A DNA stretch of 64,000 bases from Microbacteriaceae bacterium (GCA_027487865.1 JAIYCT010000007.1:186001-250000), one strand, 5' to 3'; shown: positions 27,051 to 36,260, counted from the first letter of the stretch. The notes: a model not told the origin generated them from the sequence alone. Numbers and translations: made by a program.

Positions 27051-29104
27051 GCGTCAATCTTCTCTCGGTCAAAGCTATCCGCGGAGTCAACAATGAAATC
27101 TCTTCGCGGTGCGACATCGTTGCCCATTAGCAGTTCGAAAATCTCATCAGCGGCCTGAGCGTCTTTTGCTGTGATGCGTCTAAGCATTCGGTTATTAGGA
27201 CTCATGGTCGTGTCTGCTAGCTGGTCGGCATCCATCTCACCAAGTCCCTTATAGCGCTGAATTGGATTCTGGTAGGTCTTTCCAGACTTCTCAAGTTTCG
27301 CCAACAGGTCATGCAGTTCTTGCTGGCTATAGGTGTAAATCGGCTCTTTTGAACGTCCGGATTGAACCATTACTCGGTGCAGCGGTGGAACAGCTGCATA
27401 CACCCTGCCAGCCTCAACCAAAGGCCTCATGTAGCGGAAGAACAGGGTGAGTAGCAGAGTGCGAATGTGAGCGCCATCGACATCAGCATCGCTCATCAAA
27501 ATGATCTTTTCGTAGCGCACAGACTCTAAGTCGAAGGTCCTGCCCGACCCACCGCCAATAACTTGGATGATCGAGGCACACTCGGTGTTTGAAAGCATGT
27601 CCGCGATCGAGGCCTTTTGAACATTCAGAATCTTGCCTCGGATTGGCAGTAGTGCCTGGAACTTTGAGTCTCTGGCTAGCTTCGCAGTTCCAAGGGCGCT
27701 GTCACCCTCGACGATAAAGAGTTCCGATCCTGCGGTGGCATCAGCTCGACAGTCCACCAACTTTGTCGGTAGAGAAGAGGATTCAAGGGCATTCTTACGG
27801 CGCTGGGTGTCCTTTAGGGTTCTTGCGCTGATTCGCGCTTTGGCCTCGTTGACCACCTTTTCTAGCAGGTTGTCAACCTCCTGCTTGGTGCCGCGGACTG
27901 TTCCGGAAAGATAGTTGTCGAGCCAGGCTCCAAGACCGTTGGCGACAATAGCCTTGACCGCCGGTGTTCCAAGGGTCTCCTTGGTTTGACCTTCAAACTG
28001 AGGCTCGGGAAGGCTTACGGTAACAACCGCCGTGAGACCCGCGTAAAGATCTTCGCGCTCGATTTTGAGTCCAGTCGCCTTTAGCTTTCTGGAATTGGTA
28101 TCAATCACTGCGCGGAAGGATTTCAGAAGGGCCTGTTCGAAACCAACCTGGTGGCTTCCTCCCTTAGGGGTGGAAATGATATTTACAAAGCTACGAAGTT
28201 CGGTGTCAAAGCCATTACCCCAGCGAAGCGCAATATCCACCGAGCATTCGCGCTCGACCTCTTTTGACACCATCGCTCCGTTGGCATCATCTAGCACCGG
28301 AACGGTTTCCACAAACGAAGACTTGAACTGGATTCGCTTAGTAGGCATAACAGCGATGTCCTTGGCTAAATGCTCTGCGTACTCCGCTATACCACCCTCG
28401 AACTTATAGTCCAGCTTGGAATTGGTGGAGTGCTCATGTGCCTGCAACCTAAGACCAGGCACCAAAAATGCCGTCTGACGAAGCCGATTTGCCAAATCCT
28501 CTAACGAGAAAGCTGCCGATGCCTCAAAGATTTGTCGATCTGGCCAGTATCTAACCCTTGTGCCAGTTACACCCTTGGCGACTTTTCCGAATGTTCTGAG
28601 TTCGCTGCCGTCAATGAAAGGCTCAAAACTTGCGTCCGGACCTTCTCCAAAAAACTTTCCAGGCTCACCGCGCTTGAAAGACATGGCATAGGTCTGGCCA
28701 TTTCTATCGACTTCGACATCTAAGCGTGAGGAAAGCGCGTTCACAACCGAGGCACCAACACCGTGGAGTCCACCGGAAGCCGCGTATGAACCACCGCCAA
28801 ACTTTCCGCCGGCATGCAGCTTGGTGTATACAACCTCGACACCGCTGAGTCCAGTCCTGGGCTCGATGTCTACCGGAACACCGCGACCTTGATCGCGAAC
28901 CTCAATGGAGCCGTCTTCAAAAATCTCAACGTCGATCAGGTTTCCGTGTCCAGCAAGAGCTTCGTCCACTGAGTTGTCGATGATTTCCCACAGGCAGTGC
29001 ATGAGACCACGGGCATCCGTAGAACCGATATACATGCCAGGACGTTTGCGAACCGCCTCCAAGCCCTCAAGGACCGAGAGGTGTCTAGCTGAATAGGTTT
29101 CCAC
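27047..29104 (-). CDS. parE: DNA topoisomerase IV subunit B
   Basis: ParE is the ATPase subunit of topoisomerase IV. The 685-residue protein opens [26 protein letters not shown]. It has the GHKL ATP site [21 protein letters not shown] and [14 protein letters not shown], and the Toprim motifs [13 protein letters not shown] and [17 protein letters not shown]. The C-terminal [17 protein letters not shown] is standard. It converges on parC and overlaps it by four bases, so the two subunits come from separate promoters. Relatives often keep the genes close but not as one operon. Confidence 0.94.
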   Translation of the reverse strand: METYSARHLSVLEGLEAVRKRPGMYIGSTDARGLMHCLWEIIDNSVDEALAGHGNLIDVEIFEDGSIEVRDQGRGVPVDIEPRTGLSGVEVVYTKLHAGGKFGGGSYAASGGLHGVGASVVNALSSRLDVEVDRNGQTYAMSFKRGEPGKFFGEGPDASFEPFIDGSELRTFGKVAKGVTGTRVRYWPDRQIFEASAAFSLEDLANRLRQTAFLVPGLRLQAHEHSTNSKLDYKFEGGIAEYAEHLAKDIAVMPTKRIQFKSSFVETVPVLDDANGAMVSKEVERECSVDIALRWGNGFDTELRSFVNIISTPKGGSHQVGFEQALLKSFRAVIDTNSRKLKATGLKIEREDLYAGLTAVVTVSLPEPQFEGQTKETLGTPAVKAIVANGLGAWLDNYLSGTVRGTKQEVDNLLEKVVNEAKARISARTLKDTQRRKNALESSSLPTKLVDCRADATAGSELFIVEGDSALGTAKLARDSKFQALLPIRGKILNVQKASIADMLSNTECASIIQVIGGGSGRTFDLESVRYEKIILMSDADVDGAHIRTLLLTLFFRYMRPLVEAGRVYAAVPPLHRVMVQSGRSKEPIYTYSQQELHDLLAKLEKSGKTYQNPIQRYKGLGEMDADQLADTTMSPNNRMLRRITAKDAQAADEIFELLMGNDVAPRRDFIVDSADSFDREKIDA

Positions 29105-29215
29105 TTTGGCAATCTAACCGCAGCCACCATGAATTAACACTTGCCACTTCGCAGTTAGCGAAACTGGGTGCAAGTGGGACTAATTTGTGGTGGGTAGGTG
29201 GTTGAATGTACTCAA

Positions 29216-29413
29216 ATGGAAGATCTAAAAGAAACCACCAAGTTAGTAGCCGCAGACCGTTGTGATGTTTGTGGAGCCCAGGCATACATTCGAGTTGGCC
29301 TAGAGTCGGGTGACTTGCTCTTCTGCGCACACCACGGCAACGCCAACAAATCCAAGCTGGAACCAATCACCATCTCCTGGCACGACCAGTCAGAAGACCT
29401 TTCTAAAAGGTAG
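29216..29413 (+). CDS. DUF7455 family small protein
   Basis: The 65-residue product contains AADRCDVCGAQAYIRV and GDLLFCAHHG, matching a small actinobacterial family found between parE and the major sigma-factor gene. The CxxC and CxHH pattern could bind zinc. Its role is unknown. The ATG has no obvious Shine-Dalgarno; a GTG at 29198 would add six residues. The last 11 bases overlap the gatD-like gene on the other strand. Confidence 0.82.
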   Translation: MEDLKETTKLVAADRCDVCGAQAYIRVGLESGDLLFCAHHGNANKSKLEPITISWHDQSEDLSKR

Positions 29414-29963
29414 TTGCCTCGCGCACATTGTTAGCTAGGTCGACACTACGTTCAAAGTAAGCACCCTGTAGTTCCACTCCCAAAGAACTGGCAATCATCT
29501 TTAGCAGCATCGGATTCTTTGCGAAAAGCGGACCAAAAAGTGTTGTCCCGATAAAAGACCCCGAGATTTGCAGGCGCGGTTCAACAACTGTTGAGTTGTG
29601 GTAACCAAATACGTCATGGTCCAGCACTCGCAGAGACACAAACTTTGACTCCCGCTCGCCCTGTTTGAGCTCGATCCCCAGAAGCGGTGCAAAGTACTCG
29701 TAGCTTCTGCCAACCAATAGCGTTGGCTTTCCAGCCATCAAACGCATCTTTAGCACTGGCAGAAGATCAGAGAGTTCTGCCTCAAAGTGAGTTAGAACTG
29801 CAATCGAACAGTCACCAACCAAAAGGAAATCGCTCCCCTGATAATCGTGACTGATTTCAAATTCAACATTCAGGGCTGAAAACTGTGCAGCTATGACCGC
29901 GAGGTTTCCCTGATCTCCGTTGTTGTCGAAGAACTCCGGCTTGAAAGAAGAAAGTTTGATCAT
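29403..29963 (-). CDS. GatD-like protein, glutamine amidotransferase fold with catalytic residues lost
   Basis: Canonical GatD supplies ammonia to MurT for amidating D-Glu in lipid II. Here the fold signatures remain: NNGDQGN (residues 14-20), FGYHNSTVVEP (119-129, cf. GFENHgG) and GTTLFGPLFAKNP (139-151, cf. GTYLHGPLL.KNP). The nucleophile elbow reads TLLVGRSYEYF, with Gly85 where the catalytic Cys sits, and Phe143 replaces the catalytic His. The only cysteine, Cys52, is elsewhere. At 186 residues it is shorter than the usual 240 or so. The frame is intact and overlaps murT by four bases, so it looks like a maintained non-glutaminase partner rather than a decaying gene. Confidence 0.82.
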   Translation of the reverse strand: MIKLSSFKPEFFDNNGDQGNLAVIAAQFSALNVEFEISHDYQGSDFLLVGDCSIAVLTHFEAELSDLLPVLKMRLMAGKPTLLVGRSYEYFAPLLGIELKQGERESKFVSLRVLDHDVFGYHNSTVVEPRLQISGSFIGTTLFGPLFAKNPMLLKMIASSLGVELQGAYFERSVDLANNVREATTF

Positions 29964-31174
29964 TTAGCCAGCCCCAAATATCTCCTGGTGCGTCTCATCG
30001 CATCGGCCGAGAAAACGATTGTCGGTTCCGATCCGGTCAACTTCGCAAAGTGCTCGTTAGCCAGATCAATCTTTGGCTCAACCAACTTCACCTCAACACC
30101 TGCGTAGTGCAACCGCAGCGCAAGTTCATGGGCGTTATAACCAGATACGACATCGACACCATCTAGCTTTGAGAAGTCAACAGTCCAAAGCCAACTTGGG
30201 TCGTGAATGTCCCTACCGGCCATAATCATCAGAGGGTGAGGTGTGGTCTGCAATTTATCTAGGTTCAACTGGAAGCTCGTTGGGTTTTGCACCAGCATCA
30301 AACGCACAAGTCGATCTCTTACCAACGCCATCTCGTCGCGCGCAAACACCGGAGGCAGCGCCTCTATTGTGTGGGCAACAAGCTCAGTATCTATTTCAAT
30401 CAGAGCATCAACGGCCAGCACTGCGGAGGCGACGTTCATCGCCTGCGAGAAATTCTCGTAATCGCCAGCAATCTCTAGGTCAGTTCCTTTGAGCATGATG
30501 AGCAATCTTTCGGCCGTCGCATGCTTTATCAGAGCCGAAGCAGAAAGCTCTGGCTTTTCTCCAAAGTTGATTGCGTAGGAAGGGCCCTCATCGATGAGTT
30601 CGGCAACCAGTCCAAAGCCGAATGTTTCTGGATGCCCGCTTGCGATTTGTGCAACATTGCGATCGTCACGATTTGCAATCACTGTGGCTGAGTTGTTGAT
30701 GATCTCGGCAAGTTTTTCCTGGACGTAGATCGGGTCGACAAAACGGTCTAACTGATCAGAAAGCACGTTGGTAATGACGCTTAGTCGCGGCTTTAGTTCC
30801 TTCGCCAGGGCAGCCCCGTGACCCTCGTCCCACTCGAGCACAACAATGTCAGCGGCAATACGTCCTCGAAGATCACCGAACTGAAGAACTGATGCGTAGT
30901 AGCCCTGTTTGATGTTCGCAGTTGATGGATTGGTGAAAACCCGAACCCCATGTGCTTCAAAAAGCGCAACGATGATCTTGGTCGTGCTCGATTTTCCGGC
31001 GGTGCCGCTTACGACCACCAGCCCCTGCGGAACGGATTGAATGGCACGTTCCAACAGTTTTGGTTGAATTGCCGCGGCTATGGTTCCTGGAAGAGACGAT
31101 CCCCCACCGCGTCTAACTAGACGCAGTAGAAAACGAGCAGTTTTCCCAAGCGCCATCGCTAGGAAAGTGCGCAT
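29960..31174 (-). CDS. murT: MurT-like Mur ligase (DUF1727) without zinc ribbon
   Basis: MurT activates the alpha-carboxyl of D-Glu in lipid II as an acyl phosphate. This 404-residue protein has the Mur-ligase P-loop VSGTAGKSSTTK (residues 55-66; GTNGKTTT is more usual), NPSTANIKQG, the metal/ATP segment VVLEWDEGHG and TNVLSDQLDR. The C-terminal DUF1727 domain has LVQNPTSFQ and DPSWLWTVDF (325-334), matching the DxSW aspartate that completes the GatD triad in Staphylococcus. There is no cysteine in the whole protein, so the Cys4 zinc ribbon expected around residues 190-235 is absent. It overlaps sigA by one base and gatD by four. Confidence 0.85.
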   Translation of the reverse strand: MRTFLAMALGKTARFLLRLVRRGGGSSLPGTIAAAIQPKLLERAIQSVPQGLVVVSGTAGKSSTTKIIVALFEAHGVRVFTNPSTANIKQGYYASVLQFGDLRGRIAADIVVLEWDEGHGAALAKELKPRLSVITNVLSDQLDRFVDPIYVQEKLAEIINNSATVIANRDDRNVAQIASGHPETFGFGLVAELIDEGPSYAINFGEKPELSASALIKHATAERLLIMLKGTDLEIAGDYENFSQAMNVASAVLAVDALIEIDTELVAHTIEALPPVFARDEMALVRDRLVRLMLVQNPTSFQLNLDKLQTTPHPLMIMAGRDIHDPSWLWTVDFSKLDGVDVVSGYNAHELALRLHYAGVEVKLVEPKIDLANEHFAKLTGSEPTIVFSADAMRRTRRYLGLAK

Positions 31175-32376
31175 TAGCTATCTAGATAGTCGCGCAGTAG
31201 TTGAGAACGGGAAGGGTGACGCAACTTTGACATGGTCTTTGATTCGATCTGGCGAATGCGCTCGCGAGTAACACCAAACTTCTCACCGATCTGGTCCAGG
31301 GTCATCTGAACACCGTCACCGAGACCGAATCTTGAGCGAATAACACCGGCTTCACGAGGGTGCAGGGAGTCGAGAACTCGTTCGAGCTCCTGCTGAAGCA
31401 TTGTGAATCCAACTGCGTCCGCAGGAACAACCGCCTCGGTGTCCTCAATAAGGTCACCAAACTCACTGTCTCCATCTTCACCCAGCGGAGTGGAGAGGGA
31501 AATTGGCTCACGGCCATACTTCTGAACTTCGACAACCTTTTCCGGGGTCATATCTAGCTCGGCTGCAAGCTCTTCCGGGGTCGGTTCGCGGCCTAGATCC
31601 TGAAGCAGCTGGCGCTGAACGCGGGCAAGCTTGTTGATGACCTCAACCATGTGAACCGGGATACGAATGGTTCGAGCCTGGTCGGCCATTGCTCTGGTGA
31701 TCGCCTGACGAATCCACCAGGTTGCGTAGGTCGAGAACTTATAGCCCTTGGTGTAGTCGAACTTCTCAACCGCACGAATTAGGCCAAGGTTTCCCTCTTG
31801 AATCAAATCTAGGAACTGCATGCCGCGACCGGTGTAGCGCTTTGCAAGCGAGACCACAAGGCGAAGGTTTGCCTCAAGCAGGTGGCTCTTGGCGCGCGCA
31901 CCATCCTTTACCACCCAGCTCAGGTCGCGACGTTCTGCCGGAGCTAGGGACTTTGCAGTCGCTAGCTTCTCCTCGGCAAACAGGCCAGCCTCAATGCGCT
32001 TGGCAAGTTCGACCTCAAGCTCAGCGTTAAGAAGTGCTACCTTACCGATCTGCTTGAGGTAGTCCTTAACGGGGTCAGCGGTAGCACCTGAAATGGTTAG
32101 GTTTTGAACTGGGATGTCATCATCGTCATCGCTCAGAACTAATACGTCTGCAGGCAAGGCATTTATGTCAACGGCAGTCTCGGACTCATCGTCCTTGTGC
32201 TCTTCTACAACAACTTCCGCAACCTCGATAACCTCTATGACCTCGGCAACGATTTCATCTACAGTCTCGATTTCAATCTCGTCCTCGATGTCCTCTTCGT
32301 CATCTTCGACAACGGCAGCTTTAGCCTTGCTGGCTTTGCCAGCTGGCTTAGTTGCTTTGGCCTTGGCCTTGGACAC
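31174..32376 (-). CDS. sigA: Principal RNA polymerase sigma factor
   Basis: This sigma-70 protein directs housekeeping transcription. The 400-residue product has a Lys/Ala-rich start, then a very acidic stretch (about residues 23-70) typical of actinobacterial SigA/HrdB region 1.1. Region 1.2 is [16 protein letters not shown]. Region 2 contains [34 protein letters not shown] read as adjoining motifs, and [17 protein letters not shown]. Region 4 ends [20 protein letters not shown]. It starts at GTG. The murT-gatD pair overlaps its stop, so those genes may be transcribed from the sigA promoter. Confidence 0.96.
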   Translation of the reverse strand: MSKAKAKATKPAGKASKAKAAVVEDDEEDIEDEIEIETVDEIVAEVIEVIEVAEVVVEEHKDDESETAVDINALPADVLVLSDDDDDIPVQNLTISGATADPVKDYLKQIGKVALLNAELEVELAKRIEAGLFAEEKLATAKSLAPAERRDLSWVVKDGARAKSHLLEANLRLVVSLAKRYTGRGMQFLDLIQEGNLGLIRAVEKFDYTKGYKFSTYATWWIRQAITRAMADQARTIRIPVHMVEVINKLARVQRQLLQDLGREPTPEELAAELDMTPEKVVEVQKYGREPISLSTPLGEDGDSEFGDLIEDTEAVVPADAVGFTMLQQELERVLDSLHPREAGVIRSRFGLGDGVQMTLDQIGEKFGVTRERIRQIESKTMSKLRHPSRSQLLRDYLDS

Positions 32377-32395
32377 GGTAGCGATAATTAACCTC

Positions 32396-32424
32396 TTTTT
32401 AGGCAGACTTTAAACCCTTGTCAA
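32396..32424 (-). promoter_or_regulatory. Possible sigA promoter
   Basis: On the minus strand a perfect -35 TTGACA (32419-32424) is followed after 17 bases by TAAAAA (32396-32401), a 4/6 match to a -10 box. The GTG start lies about 20 bases downstream, so the leader would be very short. An 8-base inverted repeat (AAACCCTT at 32412-32419, AAGGGTTT at 32439-32446) overlaps the -35 region. Confidence 0.4.
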
Positions 32425-32506
32425 GTCGTTAGACCTGAAAGGGTTTGACTGCTAATTATGCCACTAAAAGTGGCTCTAGTGGCTATAAACGCTTTTTTCC
32501 TCGGAT

Positions 32507-33409
32507 TTATTCCGTGCTTGGGTCGTCTTTTGACATGTTGGCCAAGTACTTCTCAAGCTCCTCGGCAATCTCGTCTGCACTGGGCGGTATGGTCCGTGGC
32601 TTTCCGATCGGAGAGCGCGAGGGTCCGGTCCCGGAGTTGTAACTCTGCTCGAGTGTTGCAACCAGCTTGGCAAGCTCGGCATTTTCTTCGAGCTGCGCGT
32701 TCACCTTTGCCTCGAACTTTGCTGCCCGCTCTCTAATCTCATCGGTTGGGAAAACCAAGCCGGTTGCCGCAGTAATAAGTTCAAGACCCGTTAGTGCCGC
32801 GGCTGGAACCTCATTGTCGGCTAGATAGTGAGGAACTAGTAACACAAAACCCGTCGTGGTGAGCCCGGTCTGACCAAGTCTGTATTCCAGCAGGTGGATT
32901 ACGTTTCCAGGAACCTGAGTCTGAGGCTTCCACTCGGAGTACTTTTCGACCAGGTCGGCTCGGTTTCCCGAGACTGTAATTCCGACCGGGCGGGTGTGAG
33001 GGATCGGAAACGGTATGGAATGAACCCAGGTAAGCGAAGAGATTTCGAAGCGATCTACCAAATCGGCAACGGCGGTTGCGAATGCCTCCCAGCGAAAGTC
33101 CGGTTCATAGCCCTCTAGAAGAAGGAACGGGCTGCCAGCCTCATCATGCGCCAAATACAGACCTAAAACCGGTGGCTCGTAAGACTCAATGTGGTCTTTC
33201 TCAAAGTAAAGCAATGGCCTTCTGGATCTGTAATCCAACAACTCGTCATTACTAAAACTGACGATCAGTTCATGATCGAGATGGGCGAACAAGTGCTCTG
33301 AAAGTTGAGAGATTGTTTGCCCTGAATCAGTGAACCCGGAAAGCATCGCGAGCATTGGGAGACCTTGAATCTGTTGCTCAGATTCGTAGATTCGATACAG
33401 CTCAGACAT
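32507..33409 (-). CDS. PAC2 family protein
   Basis: The 300-residue product matches the PAC2 (proteasome assembly chaperone 2-like) family of Actinobacteria. Segments include MLAMLSGFTDSGQTISQLSEHL, the LYLAHDEAGSPFLLLEGYEPDFRWE region and HSIPFPIPHTRPVGIT. The C-terminal 40 residues are Pro/Ser/acidic. No proteasome genes are in the window, and the function of bacterial PAC2 proteins is not established. It lies upstream of sigA on the same strand with a 130-base gap, and is divergent from pepA. Confidence 0.88.
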   Translation of the reverse strand: MSELYRIYESEQQIQGLPMLAMLSGFTDSGQTISQLSEHLFAHLDHELIVSFSNDELLDYRSRRPLLYFEKDHIESYEPPVLGLYLAHDEAGSPFLLLEGYEPDFRWEAFATAVADLVDRFEISSLTWVHSIPFPIPHTRPVGITVSGNRADLVEKYSEWKPQTQVPGNVIHLLEYRLGQTGLTTTGFVLLVPHYLADNEVPAAALTGLELITAATGLVFPTDEIRERAAKFEAKVNAQLEENAELAKLVATLEQSYNSGTGPSRSPIGKPRTIPPSADEIAEELEKYLANMSKDDPSTE

Positions 33410-33439
33410 GTTGCGATACTAACTCAATAAGCTTGGCCA

Positions 33440-34816
33440 ATGATTAATGTCACCGTCGCCACTTCATCCCCAACCAACGCGCACCAGTTCGCTGTTCCAC
33501 TTTCTGAAAGCGGACTTTTGGTAAAGGAGGATTCCCTTACCCAGCTGGTTCTTGATCTGCACAAAGCTGATAAGACGCCGGGCTCGGCAGCCAGAGTAAT
33601 GATTGGCGAGAATATCGCCCTGGTGATAGGTGTTGGTTCGGTTTACAAGGCTCGAGACTTTGCTGCCGCTGCCGTGAGGGCAGCCAGCGACAAAGCTCAA
33701 CTGATCCTTCGAGCCAGCAGCGCAGAGGAAGCTAAGGCATTCGCCGAAGGAGCGGTACTTGGTCAAAAGACTCCAGCTAACTTCAAGAAAGATTCCAAGA
33801 CGGACATTGACGTCCAAATCGTTTTCGATAAAAAAGTCGATGTCTCAAAAGAGCTGGGCGTTGCGCAAACAATTGTCGCGATCCGCGAGTTGATTAACAT
33901 GCCAGCCAACGCGCTCTGGCCCGAGAAATTGGCTAAAGAAGCGAAATCGCTTGCTAAAGGCCTGCCGATAGATGTCGAAATCTGGGACGAAAAGCGACTT
34001 GAGAAGGAAAGATGCGGCGGAATACTTGGCGTCGGCAAAGGATCAGTCCGCCCACCGAGACTTGTGAAACTCACCTATCGCGGCGGCGGAAAGCACATCG
34101 CCCTGGTGGGTAAGGGAATCACCTTCGACACCGGTGGTCTTTCCCTAAAGCAGCCACTTTCGATGATCGGTATGAAGTACGACATGGCAGGAGCTGCGTC
34201 AGTTCTTGGAGCAATCGTTGGTGCCGCCCAGCTTGGTATCAAGGCAAACATCACCGGCTTTATGTGCCTTGCTGAGAACATGCCCAGCGGTCAAGCGACT
34301 CGTCCTGGCGACGTTCTGACCATGCGCAACGGTAAGACTGTCGAAGTGCTGAACACAGATGCTGAGGGCAGGCTTGTGCTCGGCGACGGCCTATCGCTTG
34401 CCTCAGAGCTTGGACCAGATCACATCATTGACATCGCGACTCTGACTGGCGCCGCCACGGTGGCATTGGGCAAGCGCTATGCGGGTCTTATGGGTAAGGG
34501 CGATGCGATCGCACTTGCAAAAGAAGCTGCCGCGGCAGCGGATGAGCTTCTTTGGGAGATGCCACTGCCCGCAGAACTCCGCGAAATTCTGAAATCTGAT
34601 GTTGCCGACATGGTTAACAGCCGAATTGGCGTTCCGTCCGGCTCCATGCTGGTTGGTGGACTATTTCTGTCAGAGTTCGTTCCAAAGGATTCGAGCTGGG
34701 CCCACATTGACATCGCCTCGAGTGCAAATAATGACGCAGCTCCCTACTCTGTGTACCCAAGTGGAGCGACCGGAGTAATGATTCGCACACTGATTGAGAT
34801 GGCACGCCGCGCATAG
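33440..34816 (+). CDS. pepA: Leucyl aminopeptidase (M17)
   Basis: PepA removes N-terminal residues from peptides, using two divalent metals. The catalytic C-terminal domain carries GKGITFDTGGLSLKQP, YDMAGAASVLGA and the signature NTDAEGRLVL, then DIATLTGAATVALG. The N-terminal macrodomain-like part is slightly short, giving 458 residues compared with about 490 in many homologs. It starts at ATG 30 bases from the divergent PAC2 gene. It may be co-transcribed with lpd, 52 bases downstream. Confidence 0.95.
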   Translation: MINVTVATSSPTNAHQFAVPLSESGLLVKEDSLTQLVLDLHKADKTPGSAARVMIGENIALVIGVGSVYKARDFAAAAVRAASDKAQLILRASSAEEAKAFAEGAVLGQKTPANFKKDSKTDIDVQIVFDKKVDVSKELGVAQTIVAIRELINMPANALWPEKLAKEAKSLAKGLPIDVEIWDEKRLEKERCGGILGVGKGSVRPPRLVKLTYRGGGKHIALVGKGITFDTGGLSLKQPLSMIGMKYDMAGAASVLGAIVGAAQLGIKANITGFMCLAENMPSGQATRPGDVLTMRNGKTVEVLNTDAEGRLVLGDGLSLASELGPDHIIDIATLTGAATVALGKRYAGLMGKGDAIALAKEAAAAADELLWEMPLPAELREILKSDVADMVNSRIGVPSGSMLVGGLFLSEFVPKDSSWAHIDIASSANNDAAPYSVYPSGATGVMIRTLIEMARRA

Positions 34817-34868
34817 GTCAGCTAGGCATTAGACTTGCCCTGTTTGGCGAGAACTTGGAGCAAATAAT

Positions 34869-36242
34869 ATGGCCGATCACAACTTTGACTTGGTAATCCT
34901 TGGCAGCGGAAGCGGCGGTTACGCGGCAGCGCTAAGAGGTGCACAGCTTGGCATGAGCGTTGCGCTAATTGAGCGTGACAAGCTGGGTGGCACCTGCCTG
35001 CACCGTGGCTGCATCCCCACCAAAGCGCTACTTCACTCAGCTGAGGTTGCAGATGTAACCCGCGAAGCGGGATCGTACGGCGTGAACGCAACCTTCCAAT
35101 CTATTGATATGACTGCGGTGAACAAGTACCGCGACTCAATCATCGAAAAGCTTTACAAGGGTCTAACCGGCCTAGTCGCGAGCAAGAACATCACCTTTGT
35201 AACCGGTGAGGGTCACATGACCGGGCCAAAGACCATGACTGTCAACGGTGAGAACTACACCGGAAAGAACGTAGTCCTTGCTACCGGCTCCAACACCAGG
35301 ACTCTGGGCATTGAGATCACCGGACGTGTAATCACCAGTGACCAGGCTCTGCAGATGGACTTTGTTCCAAACAGGGTTGCAATCCTGGGTGGTGGCGTTA
35401 TCGGTGTTGAGTTTGCATCGATTTGGCGCTCATTCGGCGCTGAGGTAGTAATCATCGAGGGCCTTGACCGACTAGTTCCTAATGAAGACCCTGCAATGAG
35501 CAAGGTTCTAGAGCGCGCATACAAAAAGCGTGGAATTGAGTTCAAGCTAGGTAACCGTTTCAAGACCGTAAGCCAAGACGATAACGGCGTAACCGTTGAA
35601 CTTGAGAATGGTGAGCAGATCTCTGCAGAGCTACTGTTGGTAGCGGTAGGACGCGGTCCAAATGCAACTGGTTTTGGCTTTGAGGAGCAGGGCGTTGCCA
35701 TGGATCGCGGCTTCGTTCCAACCAACGACCGTTTGCAGACCAACCTGCCTGGTGTCTATGCGGTCGGAGACATCGTTCCTGGATTGCAGCTAGCGCACCG
35801 GGGATTTATGCACGGCATCTTTGTGGCCGAGGAAATCGCAGGTCTTAAGCCACTAAGGATTGATGAGTGGGGCATCCCACGCGTTACCTACTGTGAACCT
35901 GAAATCGCATCGGTGGGACTAACCGAGGCTCAAGCCCGTGAGAAGTTCGGCACCGACAGTGTCTCGATCTACGAGTACAACCTCGCAGGCAACGGTAAGA
36001 GCAACATTTTGGGAACCGCCGGAGTCGTAAAGCTGGTTCGCCAGAACAACGGTCCAGTTGTCGGCTTCCACATGATTGGATCTCGCGCAGGCGAACAGGT
36101 CGGCGAGGCGCAGCTAATTGTGAACTGGGAAGCAACTCCAGAGGATGTTGCACCACACCTTCACGCTCACCCAACTATGAACGAAGCAATCGGCGAGGCG
36201 CACATGGCCCTTGCTGGCAAGCCACTACACGCACACGCCTAA
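34869..36242 (+). CDS. lpdA: Dihydrolipoyl dehydrogenase (E3)
   Basis: E3 re-oxidises the dihydrolipoyl groups of 2-oxoacid dehydrogenase complexes, reducing NAD+. The 457-residue flavoprotein has the FAD fold LVILGSGSGGYAAALRGAQLG and the redox disulfide GGTCLHRGCIPTKALL. It also has the NAD fold VAILGGGVIGVEFASIW, YAVGDIV, and the C-terminal catalytic HLHAHPTMNEAIGEA (His-Glu). It precedes the E2 gene by 18 bases. AceE at 55256 would provide E1 for pyruvate. Confidence 0.97.
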   Translation: MADHNFDLVILGSGSGGYAAALRGAQLGMSVALIERDKLGGTCLHRGCIPTKALLHSAEVADVTREAGSYGVNATFQSIDMTAVNKYRDSIIEKLYKGLTGLVASKNITFVTGEGHMTGPKTMTVNGENYTGKNVVLATGSNTRTLGIEITGRVITSDQALQMDFVPNRVAILGGGVIGVEFASIWRSFGAEVVIIEGLDRLVPNEDPAMSKVLERAYKKRGIEFKLGNRFKTVSQDDNGVTVELENGEQISAELLLVAVGRGPNATGFGFEEQGVAMDRGFVPTNDRLQTNLPGVYAVGDIVPGLQLAHRGFMHGIFVAEEIAGLKPLRIDEWGIPRVTYCEPEIASVGLTEAQAREKFGTDSVSIYEYNLAGNGKSNILGTAGVVKLVRQNNGPVVGFHMIGSRAGEQVGEAQLIVNWEATPEDVAPHLHAHPTMNEAIGEAHMALAGKPLHAHA

Positions 36243-36260
36243 AAACAAAAGGACTAAGTC

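Noticed and set aside
29403-29963. gatD-like gene as a pseudogene
   Set aside because: The frame is intact, structural motifs are conserved and both neighbours overlap it tightly, which favours a maintained protein.
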